The translations under genes were made by a program, and so were the position numbers. From Azolla caroliniana (lineage: Eukaryota > Polypodiophyta), in NCBI GenBank assembly GCA_043228905.1, contig JBHGNT010000002.1, positions 13,020,001 through 13,084,000 on the forward strand: DNA of 64,000 nucleotides, read 5' to 3'. Within the stretch, counting starts at the first letter, position 1, and the number at the start of each line of letters is the position of its first letter. This document shows positions 7,675 through 17,994 of the stretch, one piece after another. The notes under the pieces are model-generated. The model saw nothing but the letters and a program-made list of their open reading frames with translations, was not told the DNA's origin and searched no databases.

Positions 7675-10355
7675 TCATTCATCCTCTAGAATGTCCAGAA
7701 TGCTTTGATCTAAGGGTTCTAATGGTTCCTCGGGAAGTTGTTCTGTCATCTACTGTTGTTGTTGTTCCTCCTCTTGTTGTTCCTGCGGCTGTGGCTGCTC
7801 TTCTTGCCGCTCCGACTCCAGATGTGGTTGTTGTTGGTTAACCTCCATTGCCTGCGGGTCCATTGGTCTAGCCAACTCTGTCTCCATTTCCGGCTCGATT
7901 AGTTTTACCAGCTCTTCCTCCTTATCCGGCTCTACCGGTCTTGGCGTCTCCTGGTTCTGCTGTCCGGCGTGCACTGGTTCCTGCGGATGACCTTCCTTTA
8001 GCGGCTCCTCCTAAGTATTATCTGGTTGGCTTCCCCCGGCTTTAACCGGCACTTGTTCTGAGATGGCTCCTTGTCACTAATGCTAATCACCGTAGTTTTC
8101 TTGGCCATTTCTTGCCGTCCCCGTTCCCGTTTGTACTTGGACGGCAAGAAATGGGAACGGTAAGAGTTGGTTGTCCAATTAGTCATCATCCAGTTGTGCC
8201 ACCAATTGGCGTACCGCCACCCTCTGCTCATCAGCCAAGGATATGAAATCATCCGACAGTTCATCTTTTATTGCTTCAATGCTTTCTTTATCTAGGATGT
8301 AAACTTCGTCGCCCTCTTTCCGTTGGTTTTCTACGTCTGCCCACAGCAACTGTAGCTCTACTGCTTGCTGAGCCCACTTCGACCACCACTGTACTGAGCT
8401 TTCTTCCACTAATTGCTTCGTTCGATTCCTCCATGCCAATACGATGTCCCGGATCCGCCCCATCACCATCTTCGACTTGTTTTCCACGGCCTGTTTTTCG
8501 TCCTTCAATTGTTTGATCAGGCTTGCGGTTGCCAGTTCTTGGTTTCTGTAGTGCATGAGTTCGGTCTGATATGTCGTCTGAACTCTATTCAGAGTCATTG
8601 TAGCGCGCTCCGTTTCCGCATGGTGCTGCACTTGCAAGTCCAGTCACTCTTTTGCTGCTGCCGCAAGTTGTTTCGCTACTTCGGCTCCCTTAGACAACTC
8701 TTCCATCAATGCTGCCATCAACCGGTTAATTTCCTCCCAAAGTTCCCTGCACTTTTCCTGCAGCCGGTCACTTTCGGTAGTCAATTTTTTATGATCAGCA
8801 TCCAAATGCTTATAATCCCGGTGTAGTCGGTTAAAGTCGTCGGTTTTCTGTTTCAGCTTTTGATTGATAAGCCGGCAAGCGCAGTCCTCACGGTCTTTTT
8901 GTTGCCGGAGCTCTTCTTTGAGGCGCTCAATCTCCACTTCCGCCATCCTCTGGAGTTTCTCTTTTTCTTGCAAGAGTTTTTCTTTCCCTTCTTTTAGCCG
9001 GTCATATGCTTGATGACCTCTTCTCAAGCTTTCCTCTATTCGGCGGAGGCTGTCGACCGTTCTCCTTTGTTCCTCCTCCGTCGCTTTTTTCAATTCTCGT
9101 TCCCTGGCTCGTAAGGCTTCTTGTGCTGCTAGGTCTTCCCTTAATGTGGCGAGCTCCTATGCTGACGATTTCTGAGTATCCGGGCCTGCCGCCGTCATCG
9201 GGGTTTGATCGTTCTATAGAGTTACTAGGGCCACCGGTTCCGATTGCTGTGGTCCTTCTATGACCAACTTGGCCATTTCTATTTTGGCCCTCTCTATGTC
9301 TTTCCTCCATGCTTTGGATTCTTGACCGGGCCTTCTCTAATTCCTCGATTGTGGCTAGCAACCGGTCTTCATGCGCTTTCTCTTCCACGTGCGTCTAACC
9401 GGCAGACGACCCCAGTCACTTGTTCTGCTACCCATCGAAACCATTGACTGCCGGTACCTTGTTGTCGTGCCAGTTCTGGTCGGGGGATGTTGTTTTCATT
9501 GGTCACGAGCCTACTATTGACGGTTATGTCAAGCGGCTACTCCAGTTCTGGTTGTTGTTGCTGCGGCGGTGACGCCAGCAATTCAATGACCAGTTCTTGA
9601 TCCACCGGTACTGCCGTGTCCTGGACCGCTAGTTCCGTGATGTCCTACCGCAGCACTTGCTCCGTCCCCGATTCTTGTTGAGCCAATTCTGCCGCCTTTC
9701 TAGGTTGCGGCTTCTCAGGGAGGGGTTCCCGAATACTGTCCTTTGTTAGCCTTGATGTCCCCCTTCGTGGCCCTTTCTACTTGTCTGGCGATGCCGTAGC
9801 AACTTCTCAGTCGGCTCGTCTTCCTGTTGTTCTTCTTCCAGGGTCTTGTTGATTAACAATGCCAAGGGGTCCTGCCCCTGCGTTTTCTCCAATTTGTGTT
9901 CCGACAGGCGCAACTTGATTTTCAACGGTCTCCCCGAGGTGTCCACCGATGCCTCCTTCTCTACCAACCGCTTCCGATTAGGCCGTTCCTTCGCCTAGGT
10001 AGCCAGGAGTTGCTGCCGTTTTGAAGCTGTTTTGGGGGTCGAGTCTGTCGGTCTTCCCCTCTTCCCCTCTTTCTTTGTTTCGTGGACTCCATCAGCGGTG
10101 CTATCAAAGTGAGTCATTGCGCCACTGCTGTCCGCATCTTTTTGCCATCTTTTATTGAGACGATGGCAGCGCTCAGACTGTTGGCAATCATTACCGGCCA
10201 ATCCACCTGTACTCCCTCGTAGGTGGCTATGATCAAACCGGCTCTATTCCTGGGCATCGCCGGTGATCGGGGGTATACATAGCCATACTCGTGGAGTACC
10301 CGAGCAATTTCCCGAAACAAGAGGTCTTCACCGCCTTGTGTGCGGTACGCCTTTT
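7675..10355 (-). pseudogene. Gypsy-G post-pol coiled-coil ORF (broken)
   Basis: Decayed counterpart of the post-pol ORFs of Gypsy-B, C and D. Read leftward it begins inside the conserved globular domain (YRTQGGEDLLF, then EYGYVYPRSPAMPRNRAGL, near 10300) and passes a basic linker. Long heptad-like E/K/R/Q segments follow (8179-9388), then a Q/E/P-rich tail (7750-7974), ending LDQSILDILEDE at 7675. Several stops and frame changes split it. It is closest to the Gypsy-D copy. The N-terminus and pol are missing; sequence right of about 10355 is unrelated. Confidence 0.75.
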
Positions 10356-10776
10356 ACCCCGTCCTCTCCCCAATTGCTAAGAATACCCTCGTACTTATAG
10401 GTTTTTAGTTGCATTATTCTTGCTTTTTCTTTTCTTTTCTTTTACATATCCTCGAGTTTGTTTGGTGCGTTTTTCATATCATTATTTCTGGTTTGTCATA
10501 CAAGAAAGCTCTCTTTGTCAGCTTTCTTACGAATATTTTCTTTTGAAATTTGGATAAGAGATGAAGAAGTTATGAGCTTTTTTCTCTACCTTGCTTTTTC
10601 TCCTTAATTTCCTGCGTTTTTCTTCTTTTTCTACTTTTGAAAAACGCCTCTAACTTTAGTTCTCTTCAATTTCATTTATCTTTTAACTCTTGGACCTTTC
10701 ATATTGTGCTTTATTCTTCTATACCTTTGCATCCAATGTATTTGTCACGGTCTTTTCCTATGAGCAAAAATCGACT
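10356..10776. other. T-rich spacer without recognisable gene
   Basis: About 420 bases, T-rich on the plus strand, between the broken Gypsy-G ORF and the broken copia K pol. No ORF, LTR boundary, PBS or RNA gene could be recognised. Confidence 0.5.
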
Positions 10777-12180
10777 TCACACCAACGTTCCGACTGCTGA
10801 GGCATAAGGGACTTTTGACATCTCGGCCTTCTCGGTTTTCAATTTTGGACATTGATCTTTGGCCAGCTTGAAGTTCGTCGGTAGTGTCGAGCTGACCCGT
10901 TTCACGCTTTCCATGCCAAATCTCTGGATTGCTTTTGTCACGTATTTCTCCTGTGATCTCCATAACAACTTCTTTGTTTGATATCGAACAATGTGCATTC
11001 CCAGGATTTGTTTTGCCGAACCTAGATCTTTCATCAAAAACGACCTACTGAAGGCCTTCTTCAGCACTCAGATCTTCATATGGTCTCGTCCGACAATCAG
11101 CATGTTATCCATATACAACAAGAGGATGAGGAAATCTCCTTCGTCGAACTTCATCACAAACACACAGTGATCAGCCTGCGTTTTGTGATACTCATTATTG
11201 GTCATGAAGGATTCGAATTTTCGGTACTATTGTCGAGGTGCTTGCTTCAACCCATATAGGCTCTTCCTCAATCGGCATACTAGGTTCTCTTTACCTTTCT
11301 CCACGAATCCTTCTGGCTAGTGCATATAGATCTCCTCTTCGAGATCACTGTACAGAAACGTCGTCTTGACATCCAATTGCTCGACTTCGAGATTCATGTT
11401 GGCTGCTATGCTGAGCACTATTCGGATTGATGTCATCTTCACAACCGGGCAAATATTTCATCGAAATCGACACCCTTCTTCTATTGGAAACCTTTCACGA
11501 CAATTCGTGCTTTGTATCTGACTGGATTTCCACCATCTCTGGACTTTAGTTTGTATACCCACTTATTCTATAGTGCTTTCTTCCATTTCGGCAACTCGGT
11601 CAATTTGTATGTGTGGTTCTCATGCAAGGAATCTATCTCCTCTTGCGTGGCGCTTACCCACTTTCGGTTGTGGGTATTGTGTTTAGTTTCTTCAAATCTT
11701 TCCGGCTCCCCTCATCAGTTAGCAGTACATGCTCTTCATGCGAACATCTTCAGGGGGCTCTTCTTTCTCTTAGGGGGTATCTTCAGCCTCCATTCAGTAC
11801 GGTTGGTTCTTCTTCGACTTCTTCAGTCGAGTCAAATTCGGTTACTCGTTCAGCCGGATCCCCTTATTATTCAGTCGGTTCTCGATTTTGCCGAGTATTA
11901 AATCGGCCGACTGGCTCAGATTCAATTTCGATCGAATCGACCTCTACTCGATTTGGCAGAGCGTTGCCAACCAACTAACATCAATCGAACTTCCGGAACG
12001 TGTTGTACATCTCTGAACACAAGTCAGCACCCGATTGACGTTATCAAACACACATCTCCTATGCCGATAATTCGACATGCTCCTTCATTTCCCATCTTTA
12101 CATATCCTAGATCTCCGACTCTATAAGATGAGAAGCATTTCCGGTCGGGGGTTAGGTGGAATGATGCACCCGAATCGACC
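10777..12180 (-). pseudogene. Copia K pol remnant (protease and RT, integrase deleted)
   Basis: Read leftward from 12180 the frame gives a copia protease (VVDSGASFHLTPDRKCF). It then jumps to the region before RT and to an RT riddled with stops. The last good segment is MKDLGSAKQILGMHIVR to SAVGTL at 10777-11067. Integrase is absent, so there is an internal deletion between protease and RT. RNase H and the 3' LTR are missing beyond 10777. Confidence 0.75.
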
Positions 12181-12182
12181 AC

Positions 12183-13498
12183 CTATGTCGATTCATCGTC
12201 AACAAGGTTTACTTCGTTTTCCTCACTAATGAGAAACAATGCCTCCTCACTTGTAGCGATTGCCGAGTTGTTCTTGTTGTCCGAAATCGTCTTCGGCTGC
12301 ACACCGTTCGTTCCCCCTTTTTCCTTTCGGAAATGGCAACAATTCTTTTGGAAGTGCCTTGGCTTCCCACAATAGAAGCACGTTGGCCTTCCCCTCGACT
12401 TCGACCTTGTCCCCGACTTATCTCGATTTTGGGGGTTTTCCTCACTAATGAGCAACAAAGCCTCCTCACTTGTAGCGATTGCCGAGTTGTTCTTGCTGTC
12501 CGAAATTGTCTTCGGCTGCACACCGTTCGTTCCCCCTTTTTCCTTTCGGAAATGGCAACAATTCTTTTGGAAGTGCCTCGGCTTCCCACAATAGAAGCAC
12601 GTTGGCCTTCCCCTCGACTTCGACCTTGTCCCCGACTTATCTCGATTTTGGGGGTTTTCCTCACTAATGAGCAACAACGCTTCCTCACTTGTAGCGATTA
12701 CCGAGTTGTTCTTGCTATCCGAAATTGTCTTCGGCTGCACACCGTTCGTTCCCCCTTTTTCCTTTTGGAGATGGCAACAATTCTTTTGGAAGTGCCTCGA
12801 CTTCCCACAATAGAAGCACGTTGGCCTTCCCCTTGACTTCGACTTTGTCCCCGACTTATCTCGATTTTGAGGGCTTCGATTTCGGCCTCTTCGGCGATTC
12901 GTGTCACTTTTCGTGACAAGGTACTTCTGGTCAATGTTGGACTCTCAGTCCTTGCGGCAAGCTTCTTCATTCAATAAGCTCGACTTCACTTGCCCTAGGG
13001 ATAAGTGTTTCCATTGCGGTCCCGTGTTGCCTAATGTGACAACCAATGTCTCCTAGCTATCCGTAAGGGATCCCAACAGCAACAAGAGGTACTTCTAGGG
13101 AGGTGGTATGATTCATCAGTCCTCGGAAGGCATTAATGTGCTTCGTCATGCTAGAGCCGTCTTGATACCAGAGTCTCACGATTTTTCTAAAAACTGAGAC
13201 AATGTTCACGGTGTTCATGTTTTCGAACGTCACGCCAATCTTCTTCCAGAGGACGTCGGCACTCGTCTCTTCATCAAAGTTGTTGTATAGACTCATGTCT
13301 ATAAAACACCTTATATATGTTTCCGCCTTCAGATGCATGACTTCCCAAGTCGATTCATCTATCTTGTTTGGTCTTTTATCTCCAAACTGCACCAGCAGCT
13401 AGAGGTCTTTGCACATGAGTATGTCTCTCATCTTCAACTTCCACATTGAGTAGTTGGAGCCGGTTAACTTGAACATGCTATCGAATGAATCTTCCATC
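12183..13498 (-). pseudogene. Copia K gag with triplicated zinc-knuckle unit
   Basis: The gag starts just inside the PBS and is closely related to the copia I gag (shared MFKLTGSNYS and IRCFIDMSLYNNF). Frameshifts and stops follow about residue 110 of the readable part (13057-13392). Toward the C-terminus a unit with the CCHC knuckle CFYCGKPRHFQKNC is present three times in tandem (12221-12877), two copies in one 185-residue frame. Knuckles of this class bind retroelement RNA. Non-functional as a whole. Confidence 0.8.
12221..12877 (-). repeat. 219-bp tandem repeat x3 in copia K gag
   Basis: Copies start at 12221, 12440 and 12659 with a constant 219-bp period, which is 73 codons and keeps frame. 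Copies differ at only a few sites. Each encodes one CCHC knuckle plus an RSKSRGRP basic stretch and an acidic ISEEN segment. Confidence 0.93.
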
Positions 13499-13510
13499 TC
13501 TCTGATACCA
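13499..13510 (-). other. Primer binding site of copia K
   Basis: TGGTATCAGAGA on the minus strand, the usual initiator-Met tRNA-type PBS of plant copia elements. It lies a few bases inside the LTR end. Confidence 0.85.
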
Positions 13511-13516
13511 GTTTTA

Positions 13517-14019
13517 TGAGAATAGACCGGCCACAACCGGTTTCATGTTCGTATGCGGGTGCAAAGAAACGAGCGAAATAGATACATAGACAGAAAACAA
13601 GGAAAAACAGAAAGAACAGAGACACAAATATTTAACGTGGAAACCCGAACTGGGAAAAACCACGGGGGTCCACAAACCCCAAGAAACAAATCGCTATGAA
13701 AAAGGAGAAGTACAGATAAGAAACTCGGAGGCAACAACCTCGAGTTCTACTTCGTCTGACAGATGGCTATAGAGTTATATGCTCTCTCTCCCTGTCACTC
13801 ATAGTTACAGAGGCAACTACCACCTGTCTAACTATACCACAATAATGATCAACTACTACAACTTAAAGTTTTCCCTAGTTGTTTATATACTACAACAACT
13901 TTTTGGCTATTTACAAGTATAGCCCACAAGGAGCATATTCGGACTATCTACAAATATGGTCTCCCGATTTCGGAAATTGATTTTTGGCCGAGGCCTATAG
14001 GGACCTCGTTTTCCCAACA
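13517..14019 (-). repeat. Copia K 5' LTR
   Basis: 503 bp, TGTTGGGAAAACGAGG at 14019 to a CA end at 13517 on the minus strand. It contains the copia stem motif at about 13635-13690. It inserted into a gypsy RT whose remainder lies at 14020-14264. The opposite end of copia K is lost, so no target duplication can be tested. Confidence 0.85.
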
Positions 14020-14264
14020 CATTTCAACGTATCATCACCGAGATATTCGGTGAGTACTTACTTGCCTTTATGCAGGTCTTCCTCGATTATTTTGCATTTT
14101 ATAGTGTGAGAAGCCGACATCTTCGGCACATACGACTATGTTTGGAATGATGCAGATCGGCAAGGCTTAGCCTCAATCCGACCAAGTGTGCGTTCAACGT
14201 AACAAGTGGCACACTCCTGGGCCATATCATGAGTAGCAAAGGCATTGCGGTCGACCCAGGAAAA
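14020..14264 (+). pseudogene. Gypsy RT fragment
   Basis: Encodes FQRIITEIFGEY, then FMQVFLDYFAFYS (the DD box damaged to DY), then LSLNPTKCAFNVTSGTLLGH and GIAVDPGK. This is the palm and thumb part of a Tat/Athila-like RT related to Gypsy-A to D. It is truncated by the copia K LTR on the left and the copia F LTR on the right and carries an internal stop. Confidence 0.85.
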
Positions 14265-14531
14265 TGTTGGCATAAAAGGTCGTCTCCTTCCACCTTGTAT
14301 CCTAGTGTGAAATCCTCCTAATTGTTAGGGCTTAGTATATAAGTGATAACCTAACATTATAAACAGAGAGTGCTTGATCATCTTGTACATTGAGTCTGTG
14401 AGAGAGAGAGGGAGAGAGAACAGAAATAAAGAGAGCTTCTATTAAAGCTTCATCTGTGTGTCTATCATCTGTCTACATCTTCTTGCCCTCCTTCTGTGTT
14501 GTTTCTTGAGCATAACTGATAGGTTCTCACA
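14265..14531 (+). repeat. Copia F 5' LTR (short)
   Basis: 267 bp, TGTTGGCATAAAAGG to TTCTCACA, with a TATATAAG box near 14335. A degraded PBS (GATTTAGAGCAACTTGC, compare TGGTATCAGAGC) follows at 14534. The short LTR distinguishes this family from copia I/J/K. No 3' partner was found in the window. Confidence 0.75.
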
Positions 14532-14643
14532 TACGATTTAGAGCAACTTGCTACTCAGACTTGCTACTCGGCAACAACATACAACAAAAGAAGGTTGAAA
14601 GGAAAAAGTCCACGTCAGTAAAATCTCACATTCAAAGAAGAAT

Positions 14644-15740
14644 ATGGCTTCAACATCCTGAACATGAGTTGAAATTAGAAAATTTGATGGCAAAAACTTT
14701 GCCCTTTGGAAGGAGATGATGCGGGACTTTCTGATCATCATAAGACAAGTCAAAGCCATTCGACATAGTGAAAAACTTGCCTTGATGACAGTCGAAGAGT
14801 GGAGATCTACAAAAGAAATCACAAGCTCCACCATCCGAATGCATCTAGCCGAAAACAACTACTTTAGCATAGCAAAAGAGACAACAATGTTCTCACTGTA
14901 GGAGAAACTACAATCTGTCTATGAGAAAAAGTCCTCATCTTCAAAAATGATTTTGATCAAACAACTGTTCAACATGAAGATGCGAGAGTCCGATCCGGCT
15001 ACCTCCCACATCAACACCTTTAACTGGGTGTTGTCAGAACTCTCCTCACAAGGAATCAACTTCGAAGAAGAAGTGAAAGCCCTTGCCCTCCTATCGAGTT
15101 TTCCGGTGAGTTGGGAGGTATTCTACATGACATACGCCAATAACCAACCGATCCTAAATCTAGATAAAACGATCGGTCAAGTTCTCACTGAGGACATTCA
15201 ACGAAAATCGATGGGATTTACCATCGATGAACTGGCAAAAGCCCATCACTCGACCGACATAGTCGAACGAGAGAACAAGCCAACAAAACCAGTCGGAATA
15301 CCAACCACTCAAAAACGAGGGGAGACTAACAATGGTTGAAGTCGAGAATAGGCCGATTAGGCGAATTTTGCACACATTGCATAAAAGCTGGCCACAATGT
15401 TTTCGACTACTAGTCAATCAAGAAAAAAGAGAGTGGTCGGTGATCCGAGCGGAATCGAGGACGACCCGACTCGGACCACTCTCCTATAGGCAACCAAATC
15501 AATGTTGCCAACACCCGATCAAGAGAAATTCTCTCCTAAGAAGATTTAGTGATCGGAGAATACCTCTATAGTGCACAAGATGCACACACATGGTTATTGC
15601 ACTTCGGTGCCACGTTTCACGTGATCCCCAACATTGAATGGTTCTCAAACTATTCAACCGAAGTCCGCAGTATAGTTCGACTAGGCAACAGGTAGGAATG
15701 CAAAGTCGCAGGGACCGGTGAGGTTCCCAAAAACATGATC
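14644..15740 (+). pseudogene. Copia F gag and protease remnant
   Basis: Reads as a copia gag (FDGKNFALWKEMMRDFL, then SHINTFNWVLSELSSQGINF and LALLSSFPVSWE) from 14644. It has two early in-frame TGA codons, a further stop at 14899 and frame changes near 15340. Protease-proximal sequence (FGATFHVIPNIEWFSNYST, then VRLGNR) follows to about 15735. There it is cut by the self-priming LTR composite. Integrase, RT and 3' LTR are not found. Confidence 0.75.
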
Positions 15741-15781
15741 ACCCTGCTATCATAGATAGGATTTCACATCCTTGGAACGGT

Positions 15782-15837
15782 GGGGGTTGAACCCATGACC
15801 TTCTGATCTTATTGGGCAACCTTACCAGTTAAGCTAC
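15782..15837 (-). promoter_or_regulatory. tRNA-like A-box/B-box module at the LTR tip
   Basis: On the minus strand GTAGCTTAACTGG (15825-15837) resembles a Pol III A box and GGGTTCAACCCCC (15782-15794) a B box with T-arm pairing, at normal spacing. The element runs on the plus strand, so the module is antisense to it and points outward. Equivalent modules occur at 18396-18449, 21660-21714, 53914-53967 and 59162-59215. Confidence 0.6.
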
Positions 15838-16010
15838 ATCCACATACGCATTATTGTATTGTATAAGATTCAACATATTTCATTATAGATTGATTACTAC
15901 AACTTTCAAGAACCTTTTAGAGAATGCATCTTCATGGACTCTCTAGAAGTCTTCTAGTTTTCATGCATACCTCCACATCCTTGTATAAATATTGGGGTGC
16001 ACCTTGATTA

Positions 16011-16026
16011 CAATCAAGGTGAACAA
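16011..16026 (+). promoter_or_regulatory. Putative self-primer segment at the mRNA 5' end
   Basis: CAATCAAGGTGAACAA starts 27 bases after the start of TATAAAT (15984), where transcription is expected to begin. It is complementary at 15 of 16 positions to 16251-16266, just inside the LTR. In Tf1/sushi-type retrotransposons the mRNA 5' end primes minus-strand synthesis in this way. Confidence 0.7.
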
Positions 16027-16067
16027 CACCAGTTACGAAAGCATAATTCAGTTATTTTTCATTTGTC

Positions 16068-16070
<3 letters not shown>

Positions 16071-16114
<44 letters not shown>
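16071..16114 (+). repeat. TC microsatellite in the LTR leader
   Basis: Uninterrupted TC dinucleotide run. All LTRs of this superfamily in the window have a CT tract in the sense direction downstream of the self-primer segment (GA on the plus strand at 21375-21428 and in Gypsy-E). Confidence 0.9.
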
Positions 16115-16117
<3 letters not shown>

Positions 16118-16250
16118 CTCTTGTCTATGATCTCTCTCCCGGTATCTCTTAATATTGAGGCTCATCTACTTGTCCGTGAAAATATTGTGATCTTACTTAT
16201 GCTCTCACTCTCTCTTAGTACTTAGCCTCATTCCACCCTTTTGTGACAGT

Positions 16251-16266
16251 TTGTTCACCTTCATTG
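16251..16266 (+). other. Self-priming PBS (left member)
   Basis: TTGTTCACCTTCATTG lies two bases (gt) after the LTR end. It lacks the TGG start of a tRNA PBS and is complementary to 16011-16026 with one mismatch. Confidence 0.7.
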
Positions 16267-16296
16267 TAAACCTCTTCCCATTTTCTAAGCCTCAGC

Positions 16297-17395
16297 ATGT
16301 CAGATCTTACCAAGAGAATAAATCAGCTCATGGAAGACATGCATCAACTTCAACTTGAGAATGACAACCTTCGGGAATCGTTACAGAAGCTTCAAGTTAG
16401 AACACCGATGGAACTCAAAGAAAAAAACAACTCTCCTCCTGCATCAACAAATGTTCTACCTATAGAGCTTGGTTCCTCGTTAAGGCTTTCTCCAACTCCT
16501 CCCCATCCCACTACAAGTATGGAGCCCAAGATTAGTTTACCTGACAAGTTCGATGGCACGAGGAAGCACTTCCGAGGTTTCATAAATCAGATCAAGCTTA
16601 TTATCCAACTACAGCCTCAACGGTATGTGGATGATTTTCTTCAAGTTGGTCTCACTGGGACCCTTCTGTCAGGAGCTGCACAAGCCTGGTTTGCAGCGTT
16701 GGTCGAAACTTCATCACCACTTCCACAAAAGTTTCTTGCCTTTTTGGTAGAGTTTGAGGCAACATTTGGGGATATGAACCAATGTCGAACTGCCATTACC
16801 AAACTCTATTCATTACATCAAGGTATGCGTACAATCGAAACTTCATCACCACTTCCACAAAAATTTCTTGCCTTTCTGGTAGAGTTTGAGGCAACATTTA
16901 GGGATATGAACCAATGTCGAACTGCCATTACCAAACTCTATTCATTACATCAAGGTATGCGTACAATATCCGTTTATGCCTCTCAATTTAGACAATTAGC
17001 ATGTGATATTCAGTGGGATGGCCAAGCGCTCTACGACCATTTTCGTCGGGGCCTTTGCAGTGAGATTAAAAATTTAATACTCAACTTTCCGGACCCTATG
17101 TCATTGTTGCAAGCCATCACGCAAGCAGTTAGTTGTGACAATCGGTTGTTTGAGCATCGTCAAGAGGAACGAGCAACTTCAAGGTGGCAACCCTCTTCGA
17201 GATCTTCTCCATTGTCATCATACGATGACCCCGTGCCGATGGAAATTGATCGAGCTCGCACCCTGCCAGTCACCGAAGCCGAACAGAGGTATTGCCGAAC
17301 CAACAAACTATGTTTATATTATGGTGCATCCACCCATGCAATTCGTTTTTGCCCAATCAAGAATAATCAACGACAAATATCTACAATGCAATCAA
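16297..17395 (+). pseudogene. Gag of self-priming gypsy (internal duplication, fused end)
   Basis: ORF from ATG 16297 for about 366 residues of gag. An N-terminal coiled-coil-like stretch (LTKRINQLMEDMHQLQLEND) is followed by the capsid region (ISLPDKFDGTRKHFRGFINQ) and a C-terminal knuckle. It is clearly homologous to Gypsy-E gag (58715-57558). A 44-codon segment is duplicated in tandem. The knuckle reads CLYYGASTHAIRFC, with the second cysteine replaced by tyrosine. Near 17395 it runs into the antisense of an RT gene, which supplies its last residues and stop. Frame is open but function is doubtful. Confidence 0.85.
16703..16966 (+). repeat. 132-bp in-frame tandem duplication in gag
   Basis: 16703-16834 and 16835-16966 are near-identical 132-bp units, starting TCGAAACTTCATCACC. 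The repeated peptide runs from ETSSPLPQKFLAF to LHQGMRTI with one G/R difference. Gypsy-E gag has this segment once. Confidence 0.95.
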
Positions 17396-17966
17396 AACTG
17401 CATTTCTCAAGTTTGGCATAAAGACCATACTTTCTTAGGCATTTAAGTACTTTCTGCACATGTATATATCATGCTCCTCCTGTGTTATAGAGTAAATCAA
17501 TAGATCATGTAGGTAGATGATGAGAAAGATATCCAAGAAATCCCGAAAAATGTCATTTGCCATATGTTGAAAAACTGTGGGTGCATTTGTGAGCCCAAAA
17601 GACATGACTATATACTCGAAATGACCATACCGAGTACGAAATGCAGTTTTCTACTCATCTCCCGGTTGAATTCAGACAAGATTATACGCACCCCTTAGAT
17701 GGATTTTGGTAAAATTCTTTGCCCCACCAATGCACTTTAAAAGACTGGTGATTAAAGGTAGAGCATGCCTATTCCTTATGGTGACTTTATTTAAGCCTCG
17801 ATAGTTCACAACCAAATGAAGGGAGCCATTCTTTTTCTTCACAAAGAAGGTAGGAGCACTAGCTAGAGACTTTGAATGTCGAATAAACCCATGTGCAAGA
17901 TTCTCCTCGATATATTCTCAAAGAACCTTAAGTCAGTTGGTGACAAATTGTAAATTTTATATGAGG
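17396..17966 (-). pseudogene. Gypsy RT fragment of chromovirus type
   Basis: Minus-strand coding matches Gypsy-E RT: IYNLSPTD, then YIEENLAHGFIRHSKS, FFVKKKNGS, YRGLNKVTIRNRHALPL and a degraded end. The gag and protease that should lie between this RT and the LTR at 17995 are deleted. The left side is fused tail-to-tail to the plus-strand gag at about 17395. Confidence 0.8.
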
Positions 17967-17980
17967 CGGATAAGAGAGAG

Positions 17981-17992
17981 AATTCGAATCAA
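17981..17992 (-). other. Self-priming PBS (right member)
   Basis: TTGATTCGAATT on the minus strand, two bases inside the LTR. It is complementary at 11 of 12 positions to AATTCAAATCAA (18149-18160 minus), which lies about 30 bases after a TATAAATA box (18185-18192). Confidence 0.65.
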
Positions 17993-17994
17993 AA

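Larger units (their letters stand above)
15742..16248 (+). repeat. 5' LTR of self-priming gypsy (left member of the composite)
   Basis: The right end is clear: CTTTTGTGACA at 16248. The left end is uncertain (about 15740-15750) because the tip has decayed. Landmarks: antisense tRNA-like module 15782-15837; TATAAAT at 15984; the palindromic start CACCTTGATTACAATCAAGG; and a TC microsatellite at 16071-16114 in the leader. Organisation matches the Gypsy-E LTR although the sequence is diverged. Confidence 0.75.

Noticed and set aside
12221-12877. A CRISPR-like or satellite array
   Set aside because: The 219-bp units are coding, in frame, contiguous without spacers and lie within a gag gene.
15782-15837. 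A functional tRNA gene at the LTR tip
   Set aside because: A- and B-box-like words are present, but I could not form a complete cloverleaf with acceptor stem; recurrence in LTRs makes it part of the element.
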